Notes under the pieces: model-generated
The model's database searches: none
What the model saw: the letters and a program-made list of their open reading frames with translations, nothing else
Told to the model about the DNA's origin: nothing
Position numbers and translations under genes: made by a program
In this document: positions 17,557 to 26,700 of the stretch, piece by piece
Layout of the letters: each line of letters opens with the position of its first letter
Numbering within the stretch: the first letter of the stretch is position 1
From: an uncultured Oribacterium sp.
GTDB taxonomy: Bacteria > Bacillota > Clostridia > Lachnospirales > Lachnospiraceae
DNA: 64,000 nucleotides
Direction: 5' to 3'
Assembly: GCA_934270345.1 (NCBI GenBank)
Contig: CAKQPT010000011.1
Location: 1-64,000 of the forward strand

Positions 17557-17588
17557 AGAGACGTCCATGCCAAGCGTCTCTTTTTTGT
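17557..17588 (+). terminator. terminator after the alpha/beta hydrolase gene
   Basis: AGAGACG (17557-17563) and CGTCTCT (17575-17581) followed by a run of seven T. It lies inside the island bounded by the inverted repeats. Confidence 0.8.
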
Positions 17589-17661
17589 TTGTTTGCCCAC
17601 CCCATTTAACTGCCTTTATCTATTTACATATAGGACCCGCCCCGTGCAAACAAACAAAAAA
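17581..17661 (-). repeat. GGGTGGG-family hairpin, copy C
   Basis: Arms 17581-17596 and 17645-17660 are a 16-base perfect match (TTTTTTGTTTGTTTGC and complement). Read on the minus strand, the loop contains GGGGCGGGTCC, about 27 variable bases, then ATGGGGTGGGC, the same core as copies A and B. The stem sequence is wholly different from theirs. Confidence 0.65.
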
Positions 17662-17730
17662 ATCGACGATATTTTCTTTGAGTGCGGCTGCCACAAGTGT
17701 GGATAGCTCTCCCATTTTTTAAAACAATAA

Positions 17731-17820
17731 GTTTGAGGCCTCCTCATGAGCTAGGGTGGGACCGAAACGCACAAACATCCACTGAACTCCATGGGGTGGG
17801 CGAATGAGGAGTCCTCAAAC
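17731..17820 (+). repeat. GGGTGGG-family hairpin, copy A
   Basis: Arms GTTTGAGG-CCTCCTCAT and ATGAGGAG-CCTCAAAC close a loop with GGGTGGGACCGAAACGCAC, about 16 variable bases, then CCATGGGGTGGGC. Copy B at 57003-57096 matches it closely on the other strand. Confidence 0.8.
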
Positions 17821-18182
17821 ATCTGCCTAAATGGAAGCCAAAGGACGATCGCAGGCATGGTTGAACCGAAAATTGATGATCGTGCCTACGATCACGATCA
17901 ATTTTATAGGCACGGTGTCTTCAAATCCGAAGCATCGTGCCTACGGTTTACCACGGATTATGGCTATTTCCGTAGGCACGATGATGTTTTAAAGCGCTTA
18001 CCATGCCTGCAGTTGAAATTTCAGAATTCCCTCGCCATAGGCATGATGGCGGATTTTTCAGCTCAACGTGCCTGCACTCGCAAATTCCATATGACGTTGG
18101 ATCGTCATGATGATGGCTTTTAGCACCCCGGCTGAACTGTTACAAATGATCAACGCGCATTCGCTACTGAGATGCCAAAAAA

Positions 18183-18211
18183 TTGACACTGTATTGCAAA
18201 TGTAGTATAAC
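18183..18211 (+). promoter_or_regulatory. promoter of the toxin-antitoxin operon
   Basis: TTGACA (18183-18188), 17 bases, TATAAC (18206-18211), 23 bases before the antitoxin ATG. The short leader suits an autoregulated DinJ/YafQ operon. Confidence 0.8.
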
Positions 18212-18233
18212 AAAGGCGAAAGGAGATGACATT

Positions 18234-18506
18234 ATGGCTACAGTTCCTACACAAATTCGCATTGATACAGAAGTGAAAAAGCAGGCAAATGAACTATTCG
18301 GAACCCTTGGGATGGATATGTCCAGTGCTGTTAATATTTTTCTCAAGCAGTGTATTCTGAGAGGTGGAATTCCGTTTACTATTGAGGTGCCGCAGTATTC
18401 TCAGGCTGTGCTTGACGCTATGGCAGAAGCAAAACGTATTTCCCGTGATCCTGACACACCGGGATACACCAGCATGGAAGCATTGAAAAAAGCACTGGAA
18501 GATTAA
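18234..18506 (+). CDS. dinJ: RelB/DinJ-family antitoxin
   Basis: A 90-residue antitoxin. The N terminus (TQIRIDTEVKKQANELF, then LGMDMSSAVNIFLKQ) is the ribbon-helix-helix DNA-binding fold of DinJ, which dimerises and represses its own promoter; the C-terminal half (AMAEAKRISRDPDT) binds and blocks the toxin. The start follows AAAGGAGATG. An upstream in-frame start at 18183 overlaps the promoter and is rejected. The toxin gene begins right after the stop codon. The pair is richer in A+T than the flanking genes, which suggests transfer. Confidence 0.9.
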   Translation: MATVPTQIRIDTEVKKQANELFGTLGMDMSSAVNIFLKQCILRGGIPFTIEVPQYSQAVLDAMAEAKRISRDPDTPGYTSMEALKKALED

Positions 18507-18785
18507 GTGTTAGAGATTAGATTTACTACGGCTTATAAGAAAAGCTATAAGCTGATGAAAAAACGCGGAAAGGATTTAACGCTCCTTGATGATGTCATCG
18601 ATGCTTTACGTCAGGGTCAAGTATTAGAAGAAAGATACCGCGATCATGAGTTAAAAGGAAAATTTAAAGGATTTCGTGAATGTCATATACAGCCGGATTG
18701 GCTACTGATCTATCTGATTGAAAATGATATTCTCACATTAACTTTAGTAGATACAGGAAGCCATTCTGATTTGCTGAATATGTAG
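18507..18785 (+). CDS. yafQ: YafQ-family mRNA interferase toxin
   Basis: A 92-residue RelE-fold endoribonuclease of the YafQ type that cuts mRNA on the ribosome. The active-site block is recognisable: DHELKGKFKGFRECHIQPDW with His 47, His 60 and Asp 64, then TGSHSDLL with His 86. The arginine that precedes TG(T/S)H in E. coli YafQ is replaced by Asp 82 (LVDTGSH), which could lower activity. It starts with GTG directly after the antitoxin TAA, so translation is coupled. Confidence 0.87.
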   Translation: MLEIRFTTAYKKSYKLMKKRGKDLTLLDDVIDALRQGQVLEERYRDHELKGKFKGFRECHIQPDWLLIYLIENDILTLTLVDTGSHSDLLNM

Positions 18786-18800
18786 AAGAGGGTGAGTGCT

Positions 18801-19814
18801 ATGAAACGACTGATTGATTTACATATCCATCTGGATGGTTCGCTTCCGTACGAGACCGTCCATAAGCTGATGCAGCAGGCGGGGATGCCGGCGAAGACGG
18901 ATGCGGAGCTTTATCCGCTGCTGTCGGTGCCGGAGGACTGCCGGGATCTCAATGAATATCTGGAGAAGTTCGACTTCCCGCTTCAGCTGATGCAGAGCGC
19001 GGGAAACATTGAGCAGATCGTATATGAGCTTCTGACCGTGCAGCGCGCGGAGGGGCTGGTGTATACGGAGATCCGCTTCGCACCGCAGTTCCACTGCCAG
19101 CAGGGCCTTACGCAGGCGGCCGTGGTCGGGGCGGCTGTAGCGGGGCTTCGTCGCTTCGAGAAGGAGCAGTACAGCTGTACCTGTGCGGAGACGACGCCGG
19201 AGCTGCATGCCGGCCTCATCCTCTGTGCGATGCGTGGTAGCGATAATAAGGAAGCCAATCTGGAGACCGTTCGAGTGGCCGCGAAGTACCTCGGAAAGGG
19301 CGTGGTGGCGCTCGATCTCGCCGGCGCAGAGGCACTGTTCCCGACGCGTGACTTCGAGGATGTCTTCGCACTGGCCCGAGAGCTCGAGGTACCGTTTACG
19401 ATCCACGCCGGTGAAGCGGATGGACCAGACTCCATCCGGACCGCGCTCGCGTTCGGTGCCCGCCGGATCGGCCATGGTGTCCGTGCGCTCGAGGATGCCG
19501 CGCTCGTGGAGGAGCTCGCCGAAAAGAGAATCCCGCTGGAGTGCTGCCCGACCTCGAATCTCAACACGAAGATGTTCCCGGATATGGCGCATTATCCGAT
19601 CCGTGCGCTGCTCGAAGCCGGTGTGAAGGCCACGGTCAACACCGACAACATGACCGTCTCGGATACTACGGAGTCGAAGGAGCTCGCGAAGCTCGAGCAG
19701 GCGATCGGCCTGACCGCAGACGAGGAAAAGCAGCTTCTGTTCAATGCAGCCGACGCGATCTTCGGTGGCGAGGCCGAAAAAACACGGCTCCGGAAGCTGA
19801 TTTCTGAGATGTGA
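18801..19814 (+). CDS. add: adenosine deaminase
   Basis: A 337-residue zinc hydrolase that converts adenosine and deoxyadenosine to inosine forms in purine salvage. Zinc ligands and catalytic residues are visible: HIHLDGSL at the N terminus, HAGE (about 206-209), GHG in ARRIGHGVRALED, the ECCPTSNLNTKMF block, and TVNTDN near residue 280. A GTG nine bases upstream (18792) is possible, but ATG 18801 after GAGGGTGAG is preferred. It runs in the same direction as the toxin pair, but its codon use matches the rest of the chromosome, so it probably predates the island. A shared terminator separates it from a convergent gene. Confidence 0.93.
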   Translation: MKRLIDLHIHLDGSLPYETVHKLMQQAGMPAKTDAELYPLLSVPEDCRDLNEYLEKFDFPLQLMQSAGNIEQIVYELLTVQRAEGLVYTEIRFAPQFHCQQGLTQAAVVGAAVAGLRRFEKEQYSCTCAETTPELHAGLILCAMRGSDNKEANLETVRVAAKYLGKGVVALDLAGAEALFPTRDFEDVFALARELEVPFTIHAGEADGPDSIRTALAFGARRIGHGVRALEDAALVEELAEKRIPLECCPTSNLNTKMFPDMAHYPIRALLEAGVKATVNTDNMTVSDTTESKELAKLEQAIGLTADEEKQLLFNAADAIFGGEAEKTRLRKLISEM

Positions 19815-19925
19815 TTTCACTTTCGCAGAAGTAGACTCCTTGTCGAGGGCACTTTTAGAAGCAGGGACCTCGTTTTCGGAAGATTTGCTATGTTGATGAC
19901 ATTTTAAGTTGCCTTTCTGAAACAG

Positions 19926-19980
19926 AAAGTGGCACGGTAAGCGCTTCAATCATCGAAGATGCCTACAGTGCCACTTTTTC
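19926..19980. terminator. bidirectional terminator after add
   Basis: AAAGTGGCAC (19926-19935) and GTGCCACTTT (19968-19977) followed by TTC; a second small hairpin lies within the loop. On the minus strand the arm is preceded by the end of the convergent membrane-protein gene. Confidence 0.75.
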
Positions 19981-19996
19981 ATTTTGCACCGTGTTT

Positions 19997-20719
19997 TTAT
20001 TTTTTTCTGCCAAAGTTCTCATGCTCCTGCTCGCGGAACTTCTTATTTTTATGAAGATAGGACTGGAAGGCCTGTCCGGTATGGGTCCAGACGCTTCGGA
20101 AGGAGAGGCCGTTCTCACGGTCACGCTTCGTCGGGAGGACGGTGGTGATGGCCAGCGCGATCAGGACACCGACACCGGTATCAATGATACGGGCGATCGT
20201 GTACAGCACGACGCGTTCTTGACCGACCGTAAACATCACGACGAAATAAACGACGGTACCCGGCTGAATCGCGGAGTCTGCGCCGAGGGCCAGGTTGCAG
20301 AGAAGCACGAGGCAGAGGCCGAGGACCATCCATGCCCAGTCCGGTACACCGAAGAGCGGGTTCGTATAGAGTGTATAAAACGGGATGACCAGCAGACCAC
20401 CGACGAAGGTACCGATGAAACGGTTGAAACCATTATGGAAGCCCTCTTCGAACTGGCTGCCGACACCATAGACCGCACCGATCAGCGCGAAGCATGGATT
20501 CCGGTCCTGGAACAGATACTCATAGATGATGGCCGTCGCCAGAACGACCAGCGCACTGCGCCATACACGATCCGTGATACGCGGAAAACGGAATTTTTGA
20601 CGAGATGCGGTTTCCTGGCCGTCTTGCGCTTCTTCACGTATGTTATGTACTTCCTGTACGCTCTGCGCATGCTCGCTGTTCAGAATCTCTGACATCTCTG
20701 GTGTTTCCTGTGCTGCCAT
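19997..20719 (-). CDS. aromatic acid exporter/FUSC-like membrane protein
   Basis: A 240-residue protein with an N-terminal soluble stretch of about 45 residues and then six hydrophobic segments between about 55 and 190, including GAVYGVGSQFEEGFHNGFNR and FIGTFVGGLLVIPF, which match the ArAE_1 (DUF939)/FUSC pattern. The C terminus is a charged cytoplasmic tail (KNKKFREQEHE). Relatives are proposed to export aromatic acids or similar compounds, but the bacterial short forms are little studied. The start has a GAGGGGGG-type ribosome binding site. It is convergent with add. No obvious functional link to its neighbours. Confidence 0.75.
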   Translation of the reverse strand: MAAQETPEMSEILNSEHAQSVQEVHNIREEAQDGQETASRQKFRFPRITDRVWRSALVVLATAIIYEYLFQDRNPCFALIGAVYGVGSQFEEGFHNGFNRFIGTFVGGLLVIPFYTLYTNPLFGVPDWAWMVLGLCLVLLCNLALGADSAIQPGTVVYFVVMFTVGQERVVLYTIARIIDTGVGVLIALAITTVLPTKRDRENGLSFRSVWTHTGQAFQSYLHKNKKFREQEHENFGRKK

Positions 20720-20926
20720 CAGCCCGCCCCCCTCGCCGGATATTCATGATTTTTTTATGATTTCATCCGCGAAACGCGGTCTGATATCGTATGGAATATC
20801 GGATCCTTCTAAATATATGTTCTCAGGGAAAGAGCGTCAATCGCCGTACCGTTCTAAATTGCATACAATGCACATTGTTCGCCTTTATATCCAAAAATAT
20901 GGACAGACAGGTAGTACGTAATGTAA

Positions 20927-21150
20927 GGCTGCCCAGTGGGCGACCACCAGACGCCATACGGAGAGGTCGTGAAGAATCAAAATCCCACCCATTAGAAGTA
21001 CTTAGAATTTTCCTTAGCCCCTCTGATAATGCTGAGTTTTTATCAAGATAACTCAGCGATTGCAGAGGGCTTAGTACTTCTTATGGGTGGGATTTTAGAG
21101 TCTTCCGAGCTCGGAGTACTGTGCGACTGGTGGTCGCCCACTGAGCAGCC
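20927..21150 (+). repeat. long structured element, full copy L1
   Basis: Outer arms 20927-20950 and 21127-21150 match at 23 of 24 positions, middle arms 20979-21002 and 21073-21096 at 23 of 24, and an inner hairpin spans about 21016-21072 with loop TATCAAGATA. Between outer and middle stems are the conserved blocks CCATACGGAGAGGTCGTG and GAGCTCGGAGTACTGTG. A conserved one-sided bulge (TTTTCCTTAG) lies between the middle and inner stems. It fills the space between the FUSC-like gene and the 3' end of the ECF S gene, 10 bases from the latter. Confidence 0.85.
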
Positions 21151-21160
21151 GGACTATAGT

Positions 21161-21742
21161 TTAGTGCGCCAGCTTCATGAAGAAGCCTGCCTTCTGAAGT
21201 GCCGGGCGAAGTGCCGCGTATACAGCCACAGATACGACGAGGGATACGACCGCGTTGATCGTGGTGGCGACGAAGTTGATCTTCAGGGACAGATCCGCTG
21301 CTGGCTTTCCGAGGATGAGAATTTTATACCAGTAGCCGATGATCGGGTCTGCAAACATGTTGAAGATCAGACCGCAGGCAGCAGCGATGATAGTCCAGCG
21401 AAGGATATGCTTCGGATCATCGGTCTTCGTGATACCGCCGATTCTGTGTGCGACGAAGCCGGTGATGAGACCGATGAGCAGCTTACAGAACAGTGTCTTC
21501 GGTACGAGTGGAGCATAGACCGGATCCAGCAGATCACCGATGCTCATACCGATTGCACCAGCGATACCACCGAGCGGACCGCCGATGATGAACGCACCGA
21601 GTACCACGACGGCATTTCCGAGGTGGATGGATGTCATATCCGCACCGACCGGAATCTTGATCTGCAGGAAGGTGAAGACTGCATAGGAAAGCGCTGCGAA
21701 CAGAGCGGCAAGCGCAAGCTGATAGGTTTTCGAGTTATTCAT
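21161..21742 (-). CDS. ECF transporter S component
   Basis: A 193-residue integral membrane protein, the substrate-binding subunit of an energy-coupling-factor importer (ECF-ribofla_trS-like family). It has about five or six membrane segments and the family pattern TSIHLGNAVVVLGAFIIGG followed by GGIAGAIGMSIGDLLDP and KTLFCKLLIGLITG. The vitamin or precursor it binds cannot be read from the sequence. No EcfA/EcfT genes are nearby, so it must share a general ECF module elsewhere. A TATAAT on the minus strand (about 21792-21797) and an AGGAGG ribosome binding site precede it. Confidence 0.87.
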   Translation of the reverse strand: MNNSKTYQLALAALFAALSYAVFTFLQIKIPVGADMTSIHLGNAVVVLGAFIIGGPLGGIAGAIGMSIGDLLDPVYAPLVPKTLFCKLLIGLITGFVAHRIGGITKTDDPKHILRWTIIAAACGLIFNMFADPIIGYWYKILILGKPAADLSLKINFVATTINAVVSLVVSVAVYAALRPALQKAGFFMKLAH

Positions 21743-22226
21743 AATGTTGCCTCCTCAGGTGTGTTCAGGCATCTGCCTGTTCTGCCCTGCATTATAGGCC
21801 AGAGCTGGCACTATCGTAACTACCAGATAATTTTTATTTTATATGACCAGATGGCCGGATGAGACCACATTTGTTATAGAAGAAAACGATGCTATTCCCG
21901 TGGGTGTATGCTGCCGGATCAGCTGCAGGCCAATGTCTACAGTGGGATGTGATACCTCCGCAGAGTGACTGCGTGGTGCCCGTTTGCATTGCTATAAAGC
22001 AAATTTATATCTGACTCCAGACATCAAGTATTATACAATAGCAGATGCGGGTGCTATGATTTCACCATCAGCTGAAGGAAATCACTTAAGAAACTGATGA
22101 ACGTAAAGATGAAAACATCGGAACGAAAACGCCGATGCGGACTGCAGAAGCCGCCGGAATCATAGAGGAGAGTTCGGGCGACCCGCAGATAGGAACGCGC
22201 AGCCGAAGCTGCAGAAGGAGAACATC
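21743..22226. other. divergent intergenic region before metY
   Basis: The left part holds the minus-strand leader of the ECF S gene. The right part is a leader of roughly 190 bases for metY after a TATACAAT at about 22032. It contains short hairpins, such as CATCGG/CCGATG (22116-22121/22132-22137), CGGG-CGA-CCCG and CAGCCGAAGCTG. None of the conserved SAM-I, SAM-II or T-box sequences is present. Nothing else is recognised. Confidence 0.5.
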
Positions 22227-23540
22227 ATGCCGAAGAAGCCATATGTAGACAGAAATTACGGATTTGATACCAAGGCCATCCACGTAGGACAGGAGAACCC
22301 GGATCCAGCGACCGGCGCGAGAGCGGTTCCGATCTACCAGACCAGCGCATTCGTATTTAACGATGCCGATCATGCAGCTGCCCGTTTCGCACTGAAGGAT
22401 GCAGGAAACATCTATGCGAGACTGACGAACCCGACCGAGGATGTCTTCGAGCAGAGAGTCGCCGCCCTCGAGGGTGGTGTCGCAGCACTCGGTGTTGCAT
22501 CCGGTGCAGCCGCGGTCACCTACGCATTTAAGGCCGTTGCACATGCCGGTGACCACATCGTTTCCGCGAAGAACATCTACGGCGGAACCTACAACTACCT
22601 CGCTCATACCTTTACCGACTACGGTGTAACGACCACGTTCGTAGATCCGTACAACTACGAGGAAGTTGAGGCAGCCATCCAGCCGAACACGAAGGCCCTC
22701 TATGCCGAGACCCTCGGTAACCCGAACGGTGAGGTCCTCGACCTCGATAAGTGGGTAGAGATCGCACACAAGCATGACCTCCCGCTCATCATCGATAACA
22801 CCTTCGCAACCCCGGTACAGATCCGTCCGATCGAGCACGGTGCCGACATCGTCGTTCATTCAGCGACAAAGTTTATCGGTGGTCACGGAACCACCATCGG
22901 CGGTGTCATCGTCGATGCCGGCAAGTTCAACTGGAACCAGCCGGAGAAGTGGCCATGGCTCGCAACGAAGAACGAGTCCTACCATGGCGTAACCTTCGCC
23001 ACCGACTGCGCACCGGCCACCATCGCCACCTATCTTCGCGCCATCATCCTTCGTGACGAAGGCGCAACCCTTGCACCGCTGAACGCATGGCTGCTCCTGC
23101 AGGGCATCGAGACCCTGGCTCTTCGTGTAGAGCGTCACACCGAGAACGCACTGAAGGTTGTCGATTACCTGTCGAAGAACCCGCATGTTGCCTACGTTTC
23201 TCACCCGGCTGCCTCGAAGGATCCGGTACAGCAGGCCCTCTATCAGAAGTACTATCCGAACGGCGCCGGCTCCATCTTCACCTTTGACATCGACGGTGAC
23301 GAGCAGAAGGCGAAGGACTTCATCGATAACCTCGAGCTCTTCTCACTGCTGGCCAATGTTGCCGACGTGAAGTCTCTCGTCGTACACCCTGCAACCACTA
23401 CCCACGCAGAGTGCAATGACGCCGAGCTCGCCGATCAGGGCATCAAGCGGAACACCATCCGCCTCTCCATCGGCATCGAGAATGTCGAGGATATCATCGC
23501 AGACCTCGACCGCGCATTCCACGCTGTATTCGCTGACTGA
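22227..23540 (+). CDS. metY: O-acetylhomoserine sulfhydrylase
   Basis: A 437-residue PLP enzyme of the Cys/Met metabolism family that makes homocysteine from O-acetylhomoserine and sulfide. The PLP lysine is in VVHSATKFIGGHGT (about Lys 211), with IYQTSAFVFND, YARLTNPTEDVFEQRVAALEGG and LYAETLGNPNGEV as family blocks. The longer length and the insert after the active site (DAGKFNWNQPEKWP) fit MetY rather than cystathionine gamma-synthase. Strong ribosome binding site AAGGAG. It is a single gene with its own leader and terminator. Confidence 0.92.
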   Translation: MPKKPYVDRNYGFDTKAIHVGQENPDPATGARAVPIYQTSAFVFNDADHAAARFALKDAGNIYARLTNPTEDVFEQRVAALEGGVAALGVASGAAAVTYAFKAVAHAGDHIVSAKNIYGGTYNYLAHTFTDYGVTTTFVDPYNYEEVEAAIQPNTKALYAETLGNPNGEVLDLDKWVEIAHKHDLPLIIDNTFATPVQIRPIEHGADIVVHSATKFIGGHGTTIGGVIVDAGKFNWNQPEKWPWLATKNESYHGVTFATDCAPATIATYLRAIILRDEGATLAPLNAWLLLQGIETLALRVERHTENALKVVDYLSKNPHVAYVSHPAASKDPVQQALYQKYYPNGAGSIFTFDIDGDEQKAKDFIDNLELFSLLANVADVKSLVVHPATTTHAECNDAELADQGIKRNTIRLSIGIENVEDIIADLDRAFHAVFAD

Positions 23541-23570
23541 TATAATTTTATATCACAGATCATCTCATGA

Positions 23571-23598
23571 ACCGGAAGCCACTGGCTTCCGGTTTTTT
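23571..23598 (+). terminator. terminator of metY
   Basis: ACCGGAAGCC (23571-23580) and GGCTTCCGGT (23584-23593) with a three-base loop, then TTTTT. Confidence 0.92.
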
Positions 23599-23639
23599 CA
23601 GTCCGTCACAGTTCCGGCTCCCCCTGCAGCCTGCTTTTC

Positions 23640-23685
23640 TGAAATAAAAATTGTGCAACAGGTTGCTGCACAAATTTGTATTTCA
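23640..23685. repeat. A+T-rich palindrome before addB
   Basis: TGAAATAAAAATTGTGCA (23640-23657) and TGCACAAATTTGTATTTCA (23667-23685) pair with one mismatch and one bulge around ACAGGTTGC. It may be an operator or a leader hairpin for addBA. Confidence 0.6.
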
Positions 23686-23753
23686 ACCAATGTGCTAAAA
23701 AATGCCCCTGTCCCTGTGCTATCATAGAGCTATCAGAAAAAGGCAGGTGTCTT

Positions 23754-26700
23754 ATGAGCTTACGTTTCATTTTCGGCGCGGGTGGCGCCGGTAAAACCGA
23801 ATATCTCTTACAGTATTTCCTGAAGCATGCACCGGAGAACTTCCGAAAGAACTGGTTCCTGATCGTGCCGGAGCAGGATACGCTGGCGATGCAGAAAAAG
23901 ATCCTCGCGCATCCGGCAAATCCGGGCGGCGGTATCCTGAACATCGATGTGCTGAGCTTCAACCGTCTGGCCTATCGTGTCTTCGAGGAGCTCGGCCTCC
24001 AGGCGATGACCATCATCGACGATACCGGAAAGATCATGATTCTCCGCTCGGTGACGGAGAAGATCCGGGGTAAGCTGCGCCTGTACCAGCGTGAGCTCAA
24101 TAAGCCGGGATTCCTCGAGAGTCTGAAGTCCCAGATCTCCGAGTTCTATCAGTATCACATCACCCCGGAGATGCTGGACCTCGCTGCGGAGCGCGCCGAG
24201 TCGCAGTATACCCGGAGTAAGCTCCAGGATATCGCGCTGATCTATGAGCATTTTCAGCAGTACATGGAGGAGCATGGCTATCATACGCAGGAGGAAATCC
24301 TCGATCAGCTGTATGCACATCTGCCGGAGTCTCGGCTGCTGCAGAATGCGGTCGTGGCCTTCGACGGCTTCACCGGCTTCACGCCGATCCAGCTTCGTAT
24401 CCTCGAGGAGATCCTGCCGGTGACGGCGGAGACCCTCGTGAGCTGTGAGGTGAGCCTCGATGCGCACGACTCGATCTATGAGCTGCGCGGTCCGGAGGAC
24501 CTCTTCTACCTGTCACGGCAGACGGTGGCGAAGCTGACGAAGATGGCGTCGGATCTGAAACTTTCGGTGGAAGCCCCGATCGACGTGAACCGCTTCGATG
24601 CGCGCACCGGAGAGCCACGGCCGGCGGGGGCGGTACTGCCGCGCTTCGTGAAGGCACCGGCCCTGGCCACGATCGAGGCACGCCTCTACCGCTTCGATAC
24701 CGTGGCGGCGAAGGCGGCCCCGGACGCCTCCCTCGTGATCCGCGAGGCGGCGGATCTCCGCCAGGAGGTCGAGGCGATGGCCACCAGCATCGAGGAGGCC
24801 GTGCGTCGGGAAAATCTCCGCTACCAGGACATCGGCATCATCCTGACGAATCCGGAGAACTACCGGGACATCGTTTATAAGGTGTTTTCCGAGGCCGGGA
24901 TCCCGTATTTCTTTGATGATCCGGCGAGCCTGCTCGATTCTCCCTACGCGGAGCTCATGCGGGCGGCACTGGAGGCCGTCGACCGGAATTTCAGCTTCGA
25001 TGCGGTCCTTCGTTTCCTGCGTGCCCTGCCGGACGTGACACCGGAAAAGGAGCAGCACATCGACCGGCTCGATAATATCCTGCGGGCCACCGGTATCCGT
25101 GGCGCGTCGAAGTATGACGCGGTTTGGACGGAAGAGGATGGCAGTGTGGGTGAGCGGGAGGCCCTCCGTCAGGAGCTGATCCTGCCGCTGCTTCATCTGC
25201 GCACGCAGTCCGGTGAGCGTGGTGCGAGCGTAGCGACGCGTGTGGATGCGCTGGAAGCGCTGATGCAGGAAATCGGGGCTTCGGAAGCCATTGCTTCCCT
25301 GACAGCCTCCCTCCGTGCGACGGGCGATCAGAACCGCGCGGAGGCGCTCGAGGAGAGCGTGACGGCGATCGATGCAGTGCTCCGTCAGTTTCGTTCGCTG
25401 CTGGGCGAGACCTCGGTGTCCCGCGCAGAGTTTCGTGACGTACTCGATGCAGGCCTCCGCCAGGCCTCGGTGCGCGTGATTCCGGCGACCCTTGATCAGG
25501 TCGTGATCGGTGATCTCACGCGCTCCCGCTTCTCGAATCCCCGCCTCTTCTTCGTGGCCGGACTGACGGCGGACGAGGTGCCGAAGGCAGAACCCGACAC
25601 GAAGCTGCTGACTGACCGGGACCGCCATCTGTTTAAGGACTTAGACATTGAACTGGCCCCGGACCGGGTGGAGAGCGCCCTCGTGCAGCGCTTCTATATC
25701 TACCGCGCGCTGCTGAATCCGTCGGAGCGCCTGGTGCTGAGCTATGCCCTGAAGGGGCGTGACGGCAAGGGCTGCCGTGCGTCCGGACTGATCAAGGAGA
25801 TCCGCGACATGTTTACGGAACTCCCGGTGGAGAAGCTGCGGGAGCGTGCGCCGCGTGCCTTCACGATGAAGGAGGCCGAGCGTCTGATCGCCGGGGCGAT
25901 GCAGGAGCTCGAGACGCTGGCAGCGCAGGATGCGGGGCCAATGCTGACGCCGGAAGCACAGAGGACGGCGCAGGACACGGCGGCGGGCACCAGGACAGGG
26001 GATGCGGCAGCTTCACAGGATTATCGTGCGAAGGCGCAGCAACAGGAGACGGCGAAGCTGACACGTCTGCTGGAGTATCTCGCGATCCTCGACCGGGATC
26101 CGACACAGCATGCGAAGGCGCAGCAGCTGATAGCGGCGGCCTTCACGCATTATGAGGAGGATATGTTGTCCCGGAAGGTCGCTGAGGAGCTCTATGGCGG
26201 GCGTATCCTCGGTTCCATCACGCGCCTCGAGCGTTACAGTCAGTGCGCGTACCAGCATTTCCTCCGCTATGGTCTCAGGCTTCAGGAGCGGGAGAGCTTT
26301 GATCTTCAGATGTATGATATCGGAAATCTCTACCACGGGGCGATCGAACAGAGCTTCCGGCATACGCTGGAGGCAGAGAAAAAGCTGGAGGCACTCAGTG
26401 AGGAGGAGATCTGCACACTTGCCGAGGAGAGTGTCACGCAGGTGTCCGCGAGCTACAATCACGGCCTTATGATGGATACGGCACGTAACCAGTACCTCGT
26501 ACGGAAGGCGACAGCCATCACCCGGACGACGTTGTGGGCGCTCGCGGAGCAACTGCGCCGCGGTGCGTTCCATGTGGACGGACTCGAGAAGAACTTCGAC
26601 TACATCCGTGACGGCATGCGCCTGACCGGGCGGATCGATCGTGTAGACGTCGCCCAGGACGAGGGCCACGTCTATGTGAAGGTCATCGACTACAAGTCCG

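Larger units (their letters stand above)
17512..18143. repeat. 632-bp folded non-coding island with 18-bp inverted terminal repeats
   Basis: GTAACAGTTCAGCCGGGG (17512-17529) is repeated exactly, inverted, at 18126-18143. Inside are a terminator, two copies of the GGGTGGG repeat family, and a branched domain closed by GCAGGCATGG (17851-17860) pairing with CCATGCCTGC (18001-18010). That domain holds the hairpins 17869-17905 and 17933-17946/17970-17983 (14 perfect pairs). Further hairpins are CATGCCT/AGGCATG (18002-18008/18039-18045) and CAACGT/ACGTTG (18064-18069/18094-18099). The core GTGCCTAC or its complement recurs in most hairpins. No coding signal is seen. It may be a large structured RNA or a decayed non-autonomous mobile element; it immediately precedes a toxin-antitoxin module. 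Confidence 0.75.

Noticed and set aside
17751..17775. AGGGTGGGACCG in copy A resembles the T-box antiterminator bulge (AGGGTGGNACCGCG).
   Set aside because: Copies B and C do not keep it, a second GGGTGGG lies in the other half of the loop, there is no stem I or specifier region, and no tRNA-related or amino acid gene follows.
17791..18123. A 110-codon open frame in the folded island.
   Set aside because: No ribosome binding site, odd composition, and it runs through several perfect hairpins.
20640..21862. Overlapping open frames on the plus strand around L1 and the ECF S gene.
   Set aside because: They cross the long repeat or are antisense to a convincing membrane protein gene; no family features.
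22091..22132. CTGATGA...GAAAA upstream of metY recalls a hammerhead ribozyme core.
   Set aside because: The bases between the two blocks cannot form stem II and no pairing closes stems I and III.
22040..22226. SAM riboswitch in the metY leader.
   Set aside because: The conserved SAM-I core sequences are absent; only short unrelated hairpins are seen.
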